Assembly (NCBI GenBank): GCA_944388685.1
Contig: CALXJS010000060.1
Coordinates: forward strand, 1-8,547
DNA: 8,547 nt
Origin: an uncultured Clostridia bacterium
GTDB lineage: Bacteria > Bacillota_A > Clostridia > TANB77 > CAG-508
Direction: 5' to 3'
Shown here: positions 1 to 6,582 of the stretch, one piece after another
Numbering within the stretch: the stretch's first letter is position 1
Layout: each line of letters begins with the position of its first letter
Made by a program: the position numbers and the translations under genes
Notes under the pieces: generated by a model
The model's input: the letters and a program-made list of their open reading frames with translations, nothing else
What the model was told of the DNA's origin: nothing
Databases searched by the model: none

Positions 1-1268
1 CCTCCCATATCATATCTTTGCCAGTTTCTTGCTCTATTTGAACCTTCTCCCCAATATTCTTTTACATAACCATTTCCTTTTTTTACAACTCTTGTTGGAC
101 TTTCGTCAAATCTGGCAAAATATCTTCCCATCATAACAAAATCTGCACCTAATGCTAAGGCAATGGTGATGTGATGGTCATGTACAATTCCACCATCTAA
201 GCATAATGGTATATATATTCCGGTTTCTTCAAAATACTCGTTACGAGCAGATACTACATCAATTAATGCTGATGCATTTCCTCGACCGATTCCTTTTGTT
301 TCACGTGTGATACAAATAGAACCTCCTCCAACACCAATTTTTATGAAATCTGCTCCAGCTTCTGCTAAATATCTAAATCCTTCTCTATCTACAACATTTC
401 CTGCTCCAATTTTTACAGAATCTCCATATTTTGCTCTTACAAAATCAATTGTATTTTTTTGCCATACAGAATATCCATCAGAAGAATCCATACAAATTAA
501 ATCTACACCTGCATCTACTAATGCTGGTATTCTTTCTTCATAATCTCTCGTATTAACGCCTGCACCTACAACATATCGTTTATTTTCATCTAATAATGAA
601 TTTGGATTATTTTTTCTTTCTTCATAATCTTTTCTAAATACTAAATATTTTAGGTTTCCTTCTTCTGTTAGGATTGGTAAACATGCAATTTTATTTTCCC
701 AAATTAGATCATTTGCTTCTGATAAAGAAATACCTTCATGTGCCCATACAGCTTTTTCTTTTGGTGTCATAAAATTATCAATTGGTGCTTCCATATCATC
801 TCTTGAAATACGATAATCCTTATCTGTTACTAATCCTATAAACTTTCCACTAGCTGTTCCGTCTTCTGTTATCATAACTGTTGAATGTCCTGTTTCATGT
901 ATTAATGTAATTACCTCTTTTAATGGTGTTCCAGATTTTACATTAGAATCACTAATAATAAATCCCGCTTTATGTTTTTTGACTTGTCTTACCATTTCTG
1001 CTTGTGATGCAATACTTTGTGACCCATAGATAAATGCAACACCGCCTTCTCTTGCAAGTGCAATTCCCATTTCTACTCCAGAAACAGATTGCATTATAGC
1101 AGATACCATTGGTACATTTGCATAATATTTTGCTTCTTCTCCTTTTTTGTATTTTACAAGTGGTGTTCTTAAAGATACCTTATCTGGTATACATCTCTCA
1201 TCTGTTAAATTTGGTAATAATAAGTATTCATTTAGTGTTCTTGAAATGTCTTCTAAAATCTTTGCCAT
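1..1268 (-). CDS. guaB: IMP dehydrogenase, N-terminal 422 residues (3' end outside window)
   Basis: Oxidises IMP to XMP with NAD+, the committed step of guanine nucleotide synthesis in the cytoplasm. My translation shows a TIM-barrel enzyme with an inserted CBS pair at about residues 95-215. The catalytic loop reads [11 protein letters not shown] with the nucleophile Cys319. DSSDG (261-265) and LDGGI (357-361, Asp358) are the NAD and phosphate-binding segments. The opening [10 protein letters not shown], the KGIGRG stretch after the loop and [17 protein letters not shown] (404-420) match a clostridial IMPDH variant known to me, about 500 residues long, so roughly 80 residues should be missing at the left edge. 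The start at 1268 has GGGGGA five to six bases upstream. An in-frame ATG at 1280 is poorly spaced from any Shine-Dalgarno sequence. The catalytic Arg-Tyr flap that separates IMPDH from GMP reductase lies outside the window, so GMP reductase is not formally excluded. Confidence 0.93.
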   Translation of the reverse strand, partial: MAKILEDISRTLNEYLLLPNLTDERCIPDKVSLRTPLVKYKKGEEAKYYANVPMVSAIMQSVSGVEMGIALAREGGVAFIYGSQSIASQAEMVRQVKKHKAGFIISDSNVKSGTPLKEVITLIHETGHSTVMITEDGTASGKFIGLVTDKDYRISRDDMEAPIDNFMTPKEKAVWAHEGISLSEANDLIWENKIACLPILTEEGNLKYLVFRKDYEERKNNPNSLLDENKRYVVGAGVNTRDYEERIPALVDAGVDLICMDSSDGYSVWQKNTIDFVRAKYGDSVKIGAGNVVDREGFRYLAEAGADFIKIGVGGGSICITRETKGIGRGNASALIDVVSARNEYFEETGIYIPLCLDGGIVHDHHITIALALGADFVMMGRYFARFDESPTRVVKKGNGYVKEYWGEGSNRARNWQRYDMG

Positions 1269-1310
1269 ATTTTCCCCCATTCCTTTCCATTTATTATAAA
1301 ATTATAAATT

Positions 1311-1339
1311 AGTATATCACATTTTTTTTATTGTGTAAA
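1311..1339 (-). promoter_or_regulatory. sigma-70-type promoter of guaB
   Basis: On the minus strand TTTACA (1339-1334) and TATACT (1316-1311) each match the -35 and -10 consensus at five of six positions and are separated by exactly 17 bases, including an A8 run. Transcription would begin near 1304, giving a leader of about 36 bases. That is too short for a purine riboswitch, and I see no aptamer. The 88-base gap back to the ABC gene stop at 1357 has no hairpin with a U-tract, so guaB may also receive read-through transcription. Confidence 0.75.
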
Positions 1340-1356
1340 CCGTTTTTTTGCTTTTT

Positions 1357-3108
1357 TTATGTAGCCATCAATTGTTCATAATATGCATTATATAATTTAT
1401 TATAATATCCATTTGGTATTTGTAGTAATTCCTGATGACTTCCTTGTTCAAGAATTTCTCCTTTACTTAAAACAATAATTTTGTCCACATTTACAATGGT
1501 TGATAATCTATGTGCAATAAAAATAGAGGTTTTTTCTTTCGATAGCTTATCCACTGACTTCTGGATCAATGCTTCTGTTTTTGTGTCGATATTTGCAGTT
1601 GCTTCGTCTAAGATAAAAATAGATGGATTATGTGCAAATATTCTAGCAAATGCCAATAATTGTTTTTCTCCTGCTGAATAAGAATTTCCTCTTTCACTTG
1701 CCATTTCGTCTAATCCATTTGGTAATGAATTAACAAACTCATCTGCTGAAGATAATCGAATAATTTCTTCTATATATTCATCTGATAGATTATCATTTAG
1801 TTCAATATTTTCTCTAATGGTTTTTGCAAATATAAATGGGTCTTGTAAAACAATTCCAACTTGTTTTCTTAAATATCTTAAATTAATATCTTTAATATTG
1901 ACACCATCTAATAAGATTTCTCCTTTTTGAATTTCATAAAATCGATTAATCAGATTTATAATTGTTGTTTTTCCTGAACCAGTTTTTCCTACTAATGCAA
2001 TACTTTGTCCTGGTTCAATTGTAAAGCTAACATCTTTTAAAACCCAGTCTTCATCTTTATAGGCAAACCATACATGTTTAAACTCGATTTTTCCTTTTAT
2101 CTTGCCTAATTCTTTTCCATCTTCAAAGTTTTCTAAATATTCTTTATGATCTAAAATGTCATAAATCTTATTAATTGATACCACTGCTTCTTGAATAGTC
2201 TCAAAGTTTTCTACAATACGATTAATCGGTTCAAAGATTTGTTTTAAATATGTAATAAATACGTAGATAACACCAATCTCTAAACTAATATGAAATACAT
2301 GATTTACGCAAGCCCAGACAATCACAGCAACCCCAATATTTTCAAAAGCGGTCATCATACCAATTAGAAATCCTTCTGTAAATGAAGTGGGTATTCTGGA
2401 TTTATAGAATTCTTGTGATAATTCTTCACATTCTTTTTCTTTTTCATATTGTCTGTTAAAAATCTTTATAATTTTTACGCCATATATTGATTCTGCTAAA
2501 AATACATTTAGTTTTGTTTTTACATTTTTAGAATATTCTCTTACTTTATTGCTAATTCTTGTTATGATAACAGATGTTAGAATAACAAATGGGATGATTG
2601 TGAAACATAATAATGCTAGTTTGTAATCAATGGATACCATAATAACAATTAAAGCAATAATCATTACCACATCTTTTACAAAAGTGGTTATAACATCTTT
2701 AAACATGGTTGTAATATCTTCTACATCATTGGTTATTCTTACAAAAAGTGTTCCAGCTGGTGTCTTATCATGGAATTTCATATTCGCATATTGTGCATAT
2801 TTATATAATTTATTTCTAATAGAATAGATAACATTTTCTCCTGTCATACTTGTGGCAGTTGTCACAACAAAGTCCAAAATGTTTCCAATTAGTACAAGTG
2901 CTATATAAATAGCACCAATCATACCAATTGTCATAGCCCCTTTTTGCCATAGTCCAGCACTCAAATAATCATCTATAACAATTTTGATTAAATATGGTCT
3001 GATAACTTCACATATACTAATTAAAATGGCTAAAATAGATATTATGATAATTGCCTTTTTTTGAGGTTTTAACATTTTATACATTCTATGTAAGGTTTGA
3101 TTTTTCAT
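1357..3108 (-). CDS. ABC exporter half-transporter, subunit with the catalytic Glu and a degenerate signature motif
   Basis: A 583-residue membrane protein of the multidrug/lipid exporter type (permease followed by ATPase), expected to pair with the product of the gene just upstream. Hydrophobic segments lie near residues 18-40, 60-82, 143-185 (two), 248-270 and 275-292. The ATPase domain begins near 340. Walker A is GKTGSGKTT (374-382), the Q-loop Gln is 422, Walker B is SIFILDE (496-502) with catalytic Glu502, and the switch His is 533. The signature reads YSAGEKQ (477-483) instead of LSGGQ, so it is degenerate. By analogy with TM287/TM288, LmrCD and BmrCD, this is the subunit that contributes Walker A/B to the active ATP site and its signature to the weak one. 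The substrate cannot be told from sequence. The ATG at 3108 has only a weak GAAGAAAG next to it; the strong AAAGGAG lies 35 bases upstream behind a hairpin (see that entry). Confidence 0.93.
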   Translation of the reverse strand: MKNQTLHRMYKMLKPQKKAIIIISILAILISICEVIRPYLIKIVIDDYLSAGLWQKGAMTIGMIGAIYIALVLIGNILDFVVTTATSMTGENVIYSIRNKLYKYAQYANMKFHDKTPAGTLFVRITNDVEDITTMFKDVITTFVKDVVMIIALIVIMVSIDYKLALLCFTIIPFVILTSVIITRISNKVREYSKNVKTKLNVFLAESIYGVKIIKIFNRQYEKEKECEELSQEFYKSRIPTSFTEGFLIGMMTAFENIGVAVIVWACVNHVFHISLEIGVIYVFITYLKQIFEPINRIVENFETIQEAVVSINKIYDILDHKEYLENFEDGKELGKIKGKIEFKHVWFAYKDEDWVLKDVSFTIEPGQSIALVGKTGSGKTTIINLINRFYEIQKGEILLDGVNIKDINLRYLRKQVGIVLQDPFIFAKTIRENIELNDNLSDEYIEEIIRLSSADEFVNSLPNGLDEMASERGNSYSAGEKQLLAFARIFAHNPSIFILDEATANIDTKTEALIQKSVDKLSKEKTSIFIAHRLSTIVNVDKIIVLSKGEILEQGSHQELLQIPNGYYNKLYNAYYEQLMAT

Positions 3109-3116
3109 TCTTTCTT

Positions 3117-3150
3117 CTATATAACGCTCTAGTCGTTTATAGTCTCCTTT
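3117..3150 (-). promoter_or_regulatory. Shine-Dalgarno sequence plus hairpin before the second ABC gene
   Basis: The 59-base gap between the two ABC genes contains a strong AAAGGAG (3150-3144), but it is 35 bases from the ATG at 3108. The intervening RNA can fold: CTATAAACG (3142-3134) pairs with CGTTATATAG (3126-3117) as nine base pairs with one bulged A and a seven-base loop. With the stem formed, GGAG would sit about nine bases of unpaired RNA from the start codon, a normal spacing. The pairing is read directly from the sequence; its role as a bridge is inferred. Confidence 0.45.
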
Positions 3151-3167
3151 CTTTCGTTTTTTATTAT

Positions 3168-4913
3168 TTATGCTAATATGCCTTCTTCTGCCTTTGTAGA
3201 CTGTTGTTCATAAAACTCATGATATAATCCATGTTTATGAGTTAATTGTTCATGTGTTCCTTTTTCTACAATACTTCCATTTTTCAATACAATAATTTTA
3301 TCACTGTCTTTTACATCTGATACTTTATTTGAAATAATAATACAAGTTTTCTTTCCTGAAAATTGTTTTATATTTTCTAATAAAGTTTGTGAAGTCCTAT
3401 TATCTAAAGCTGAAAATGTATCATCAAAAATTAGTATACTACTATTTTTTAGAAAGGCTCTTGAAATTGCAACTCTTTGCTTTTGACCTCCTGATAAATC
3501 TGCTCCTCTTTCTCCAATTTTTGTTTCAATTCCTTTTGGCATTTTAGATATCTCATCATATATAACTGCTTTTTTGGTACTATCTTTTATTTCCTCTGTT
3601 CTATATTCTTCTTTAAATAAGCTGATATTATCTTTTAATGTTGAAGAAAATAAGAAATTGTCTTGTGTAATATAACAAATATTTTCTCTTAGTACTTCTA
3701 TTGGTATATCATTAATATCCTTTCCATCAATTTCTATTTTTCCTCTAGGAATGCTATACAATCTGGTTAGTAAATTCATAAGTGTTGTCTTTCCACTTCC
3801 AATTGTTCCAATAATTCCTAATGTTTCTCCTTTTTTAATTTCAATATTAATATCTTCCAATGCATTTTCCATCACTTCTGGATAATGAAAATTTAAATTT
3901 CTAATAACAATATTTCCTTCTAATTTGTTTTCCACTTCTTTTTCTTTCACATTTACTTTTTCTGTATCTAATTCAAACACTTTATTTAATCTTCTATAAG
4001 ATATTTGTGCTCTTTTAATTCTTGCAATTAATGGTGGAATCCAACTAACTGGTCCTACAAAAAGCCCAATATATCCATTAAAGGTAACCAATTCTCCTAC
4101 TGTAATTTGTCCGTCAACGACTAATTTTCCACCAAATAACAAGGCAATGGAATAACAAAGTCCAAAACAAATATTGACAGTTGTCGTTAATAAATTAGAA
4201 TAAATATCCACTGTATTGTCACTTTGTCTTACTTTACGATTTTTCTTAATAAAATCTTCCAATTGATTTCTTTCACAAGCATATGCTTTTGTTGTTCTAA
4301 TACTATCTGTGCTCTCTTGGATATACTCAGAAAGTTCTGTAAATCTGTCTTGGGCTTTTGCAAAACTTTTTTCTACTTGATTTTTTATTTTCACAATAAG
4401 AAAAGATGCAATCAAAATTGGAATAATTGTAGCAATTGTCAAATAAATATTCACTCCACTTGCCATTTGATAAATAGCAATAATAAATGTATAAACAATT
4501 CTTGCCCCATGAGAGATAATCCTATAAACTGCACTTCTTATTTCGTTTGTATCTTTTACGAAATAAGACATAATTTCTCCGTTTTTAATATTTTGTATAT
4601 CTTTCAATTTTAGCTTTAAAAATCGTTCAAATAATTTTTCCTTTATATCTCTTTCAAAGCCTCTTGAAATGACTGTTTCTGTATATTTCCAGACCATTCT
4701 TACAGATAGCAAAACAACACATATTCCCAAAAGGAAATATATGTTATTTATAATATTTTGCTTATTTGTTTCAATATCATATAACATATCAACGATATCC
4801 CCTATAATTTTTGCGGGAATTGTCAATAAATATATGTTTAATCCTATAAATATAAAATGTATTAATGAACTCAATTTATACTTCTTTAATGAATCGATTA
4901 TTACCTTTTTCAT
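3168..4913 (-). CDS. ABC exporter half-transporter, subunit with a degenerate ATP site
   Basis: A 581-residue permease-ATPase fusion and the likely obligate partner of the next gene downstream, 59 bases away on the same strand. Hydrophobic segments lie near residues 15-37, 57-75, 135-153, 157-175, 245-262 and 272-292. Walker A is GTIGSGKTT (369-377), the Q-loop Gln is 417, and the signature is a canonical LSGGQ (473-477). Walker B ends ILIFDD, so the catalytic Glu is replaced by Asp498. The switch-loop His is replaced by Asn529 (IIISNKVS). These two changes mark the degenerate-site subunit of a heterodimeric exporter, like TM287. Its intact LSGGQ completes the active site built on the partner. 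The start at 4913 is supported by AAGGA twelve bases upstream, which lies just inside a small inserted element. A drug or peptide exporter role is likely; the substrate is unknown. Confidence 0.93.
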   Translation of the reverse strand: MKKVIIDSLKKYKLSSLIHFIFIGLNIYLLTIPAKIIGDIVDMLYDIETNKQNIINNIYFLLGICVVLLSVRMVWKYTETVISRGFERDIKEKLFERFLKLKLKDIQNIKNGEIMSYFVKDTNEIRSAVYRIISHGARIVYTFIIAIYQMASGVNIYLTIATIIPILIASFLIVKIKNQVEKSFAKAQDRFTELSEYIQESTDSIRTTKAYACERNQLEDFIKKNRKVRQSDNTVDIYSNLLTTTVNICFGLCYSIALLFGGKLVVDGQITVGELVTFNGYIGLFVGPVSWIPPLIARIKRAQISYRRLNKVFELDTEKVNVKEKEVENKLEGNIVIRNLNFHYPEVMENALEDINIEIKKGETLGIIGTIGSGKTTLMNLLTRLYSIPRGKIEIDGKDINDIPIEVLRENICYITQDNFLFSSTLKDNISLFKEEYRTEEIKDSTKKAVIYDEISKMPKGIETKIGERGADLSGGQKQRVAISRAFLKNSSILIFDDTFSALDNRTSQTLLENIKQFSGKKTCIIISNKVSDVKDSDKIIVLKNGSIVEKGTHEQLTHKHGLYHEFYEQQSTKAEEGILA

Positions 4914-5000
4914 AACTAAAAATCATCCTTTGTATGTCCAATCGGGGACGTTTTTGTTTGAGACATTTTTTTGATATAATAAGTCTCTATAACTAAAAAT
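4912..5000. repeat. 65-bp REP-like insert flanked by a 12-bp direct repeat
   Basis: The 12-mer ATAACTAAAAAT occurs at 4912-4923 and again at 4989-5000, enclosing 65 bases that do not resemble each other. The insert contains CGGGGACG (4943-4950), a small inverted repeat GTCC/GGAC (4936-4939, 4946-4949), and GAGAC/GTCTC (4960-4964, 4983-4987). From memory, GGGGACG next to GTCTC resembles short REP-like repeats scattered through Firmicutes genomes. One repeat copy carries the stop of the small ORF and the other overlaps the start of the ABC gene. Removing one copy plus the insert would leave stop and start only two bases apart. This fits an insertion with target duplication, but no transposase or clear terminal inverted repeat is present. 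Confidence 0.5.
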
Positions 5001-5145
5001 TGTTTCTTTCTGCAAAATCATATAACATATCATTGTTAAATCCTATGCCTTGATTGTTTTCTACTTGATTTTGTTGCATTTGTTTATTAAGGTTCATAAA
5101 TTCAACTTGGTCTTTATAATTAAAATCATCAAACTCAAATTTCAT
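4993..5145 (-). CDS. Small Asn/Gln-rich protein of unknown function (50 aa)
   Basis: I do not recognise this protein. It has 50 residues, begins MKFEFDDFNYKD and ends YDFAERNNF. Ten Asn and six Gln make up about a third of it, and it has seven Phe. It has no signal peptide, membrane segment, Cys or double-glycine leader, so it should be cytosolic. The start at 5145 is chosen because GGAAAGGAAG lies just upstream with good spacing. A longer 86-residue reading from 5253 would overlap the end of ackA and has no comparable ribosome binding site. It sits between ackA and the ABC exporter genes on the same strand, with candidate promoters just upstream, so it may head the exporter transcript. Confidence 0.6.
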   Translation of the reverse strand: MKFEFDDFNYKDQVEFMNLNKQMQQNQVENNQGIGFNNDMLYDFAERNNF

Positions 5146-5161
5146 TTTTCTTCCTTTCCAC

Positions 5162-5189
5162 AATATATGTTTGCCATAGATTGTTTCAA
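5162..5189 (-). promoter_or_regulatory. Candidate promoter immediately before the small ORF
   Basis: TTGAAA (5189-5184) and TATATT (5167-5162) each match consensus at five of six positions, with a 16-base spacer. Transcription would start only about 10-15 bases before the small ORF, a short leader, so this is weaker as a call than the motif match alone suggests. Confidence 0.4.
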
Positions 5190-5203
5190 ATTTTACTAAC
5201 CGT

Positions 5204-5232
5204 ATTATAAATGAATTTATATTATTTAACAA
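5204..5232 (-). promoter_or_regulatory. Candidate promoter at the end of ackA copy B, for the small ORF and exporter genes
   Basis: A perfect TATAAT (5209-5204) lies 17 bases after TTGTTA (5232-5227, four of six matches), which is inside the last codons of the upstream ackA gene. It would give a leader of about 50 bases before the small ORF. The AT-rich context makes chance matches likely, so this is tentative. Confidence 0.4.
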
Positions 5233-6412
5233 GTCTTTTGGTTTCTTTTGCAATCATTAATTCCTCATTTGTTGGAATTAGATATACTTTCACTTTTGAA
5301 TCAGGTGTAGAAATTACTTTTTCTTCTCCTCTCATATTATTAGCTTCTAAATCAAGTTTTACACCCATAAATTCTAGTTTTTCACAGATACCTTTTCTGA
5401 TATTAATTTGATTTTCACCAATTCCACCTGTAAAAATGATATAATCAATTCCTTTCATTGCAACAGCATATTTTGCAATATAACTTGCAATGGCATAATT
5501 AAATTGTTCAATCGCAATTTTTGCTCTTTCTGTTCCTTTGTTTGACTCTTCTTCTATAACTCTAAAGTCTGGTGCCATACCTGATATACTTGCTAATCCT
5601 GATTTTTTATTTAAAATATCTTCCATTGTTTGTGGGTCTAAATTTTCTTTTTTCATAATATATGTAAGAACAGATGGGTCTAAATCTCCACTTCTTGTAA
5701 CCATTGGCAATCCTCCAAGTGGTGTTAATCCCATACTTGTATCAATTGATTTTCCATCTTTTATGGCACAAATACTAGACCCTTGACCTAAATGACATGT
5801 AACAATTTTTGTTCCTTCAAGAGATTTATTTTCAATTTCTCCTAGTCTTTGAGATACATATAAATGAGATGTACCATGAGCACCATATTTTCTTACATTG
5901 TATTTTGTATAATATTCATATGGAATTGGATAAATATATTTATCTTTAGGCATCGTTTGATGAAAAGTTGTATCAAATACAGCTACCATTGGCTTACCAG
6001 GCATTACATTTTTACACGCTTCCATTCCTAAGACTGCTGCTGGATTGTGTAATGGTGCAAACTCTCCACATTCTTTAATTTTTTCTATAACATCATCATT
6101 AATCACAGCAGATTCTTTAAAAATTTCTCCTCCATGAACTACTCTGTGACCAATTGCTTCGATTTCATCTAGTGAATCAATTACTTTATATTCTGGATTT
6201 GTAAATTGCTCTAAGGTAAACTCTATGGCTTCTTTATGGTCATATGCTGGTTTTTCAATTGTTTCTTTTTTTCCTAGTGCTTTATGTGTTATAAATGCTT
6301 CTTTTTCTCCTATTCTCTCATATTTTCCAGAAGCTAAAACTTCTTCTGTTTCCATATTGATTAATTGATATTTTAGTGATGAACTACCACAATTTAAAAC
6401 TAAAATTTTCAT
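5222..6412 (-). CDS. ackA: Acetate kinase paralogue with altered acyl-pocket residue (copy B)
   Basis: Acetate/propionate kinase family, 396 residues, normal length. It is expected to transfer phosphate from acetyl phosphate to ADP in the cytosol. Using Methanosarcina thermophila numbering as a guide, the catalytic set is intact: Asn7, Arg90, His122, Asp147, His179, His207, Arg240 and Glu383. GHRVVHGGE (88-96), VFDTTFHQT (145-153) and FTGGIGE (327-333) are clear. Two usually invariant positions differ: YGAHGTSH has Ala178 where the acetate-pocket Phe (Phe179) is normal, and PMVTRSGD has Val238 where MGTRSGD is normal. Position 8 is Cys instead of Ser/Ala. The other pocket residues (Val92, Leu121, Pro231) are kept. 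The gene has a strong AAGGAGG (6429-6423) ten bases before its ATG. It aligns with copy A essentially without gaps for the first 360 residues, so it arose by tandem duplication or by acquisition of a close homologue. It may favour a larger acid such as propionate or butyrate, or be less active; sequence alone cannot decide. Confidence 0.9.
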   Translation of the reverse strand: MKILVLNCGSSSLKYQLINMETEEVLASGKYERIGEKEAFITHKALGKKETIEKPAYDHKEAIEFTLEQFTNPEYKVIDSLDEIEAIGHRVVHGGEIFKESAVINDDVIEKIKECGEFAPLHNPAAVLGMEACKNVMPGKPMVAVFDTTFHQTMPKDKYIYPIPYEYYTKYNVRKYGAHGTSHLYVSQRLGEIENKSLEGTKIVTCHLGQGSSICAIKDGKSIDTSMGLTPLGGLPMVTRSGDLDPSVLTYIMKKENLDPQTMEDILNKKSGLASISGMAPDFRVIEEESNKGTERAKIAIEQFNYAIASYIAKYAVAMKGIDYIIFTGGIGENQINIRKGICEKLEFMGVKLDLEANNMRGEEKVISTPDSKVKVYLIPTNEELMIAKETKRLVK

Positions 6413-6458
6413 TTTTAAAATTCCTCCTTAATCATTTCAAATTTATTTATCAATTCAA

Positions 6459-6582
6459 TGTTGGAAAATAATTGGGCTTTTGGCTAGACAGCCAAGTCGA
6501 AAATCAATGAGGCGTGCTTTTTGCACGTTGATTTGATTTTCGATGAAGGCTAACAACGCCAAAACGCAATTATTTTTCAACA
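6459..6582. repeat. 124-bp imperfect palindrome, MITE-like or REP-like element, between the two ackA genes
   Basis: The two halves are reverse complements of each other around a centre at about 6520. The ends read TGTTGGAAAATAATTG (left) and TGTTGAAAAATAATTG (right, complemented), one mismatch in 16. Further matching blocks are TTTTGGC and CGAAAATCAA, and the tip is GTGC-TTTTT-GCAC (6514-6526). As RNA it would form one long interrupted hairpin. It fills most of the 164-base gap between the ackA genes. Its right end enters the coding sequence of copy A and supplies the final Cys codon and the TGA stop. No U-tract follows the stem on the minus strand, so it is not a standard terminator. It encodes no protein, and I could not find a convincing target-site duplication. 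Confidence 0.75.

Noticed and set aside
1269..1280. Upstream in-frame ATG for guaB at 1280
   Set aside because: The AAAGGA would be directly against the ATG, whereas the ATG at 1268 has GGGGGA at a proper distance and gives the usual MAK-type N terminus.
1269..1356. Purine riboswitch before guaB
   Set aside because: The predicted leader is only about 36 bases and lacks the conserved paired elements of a purine aptamer.
4950..4980. Plus-strand promoter around TATAAT at 4975-4980
   Set aside because: The -10 is perfect but no acceptable -35 exists 16-18 bases upstream, and no plus-strand gene follows; it is AT-rich insert sequence.
4993..5253. 86-residue version of the small ORF starting inside ackA copy B
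   Set aside because: It overlaps the ackA end by 32 bases and has no good ribosome binding site, whereas the internal ATG at 5145 has GGAAAGGAAG.
307..5786. Plus-strand open frames of 65-129 codons at 307, 1109, 1481, 2630, 4224, 4669, 5211 and 5538
   Set aside because: All lie opposite well-supported minus-strand genes (guaB, ABC pair, small ORF, ackA), show composition expected of antisense frames, and lack convincing ribosome binding sites.
6459..6582. Palindrome as an intrinsic terminator or CRISPR-like repeat
   Set aside because: No U-tract follows the stem in the transcribed direction, and there are only two inverted arms with no spacer-repeat array.
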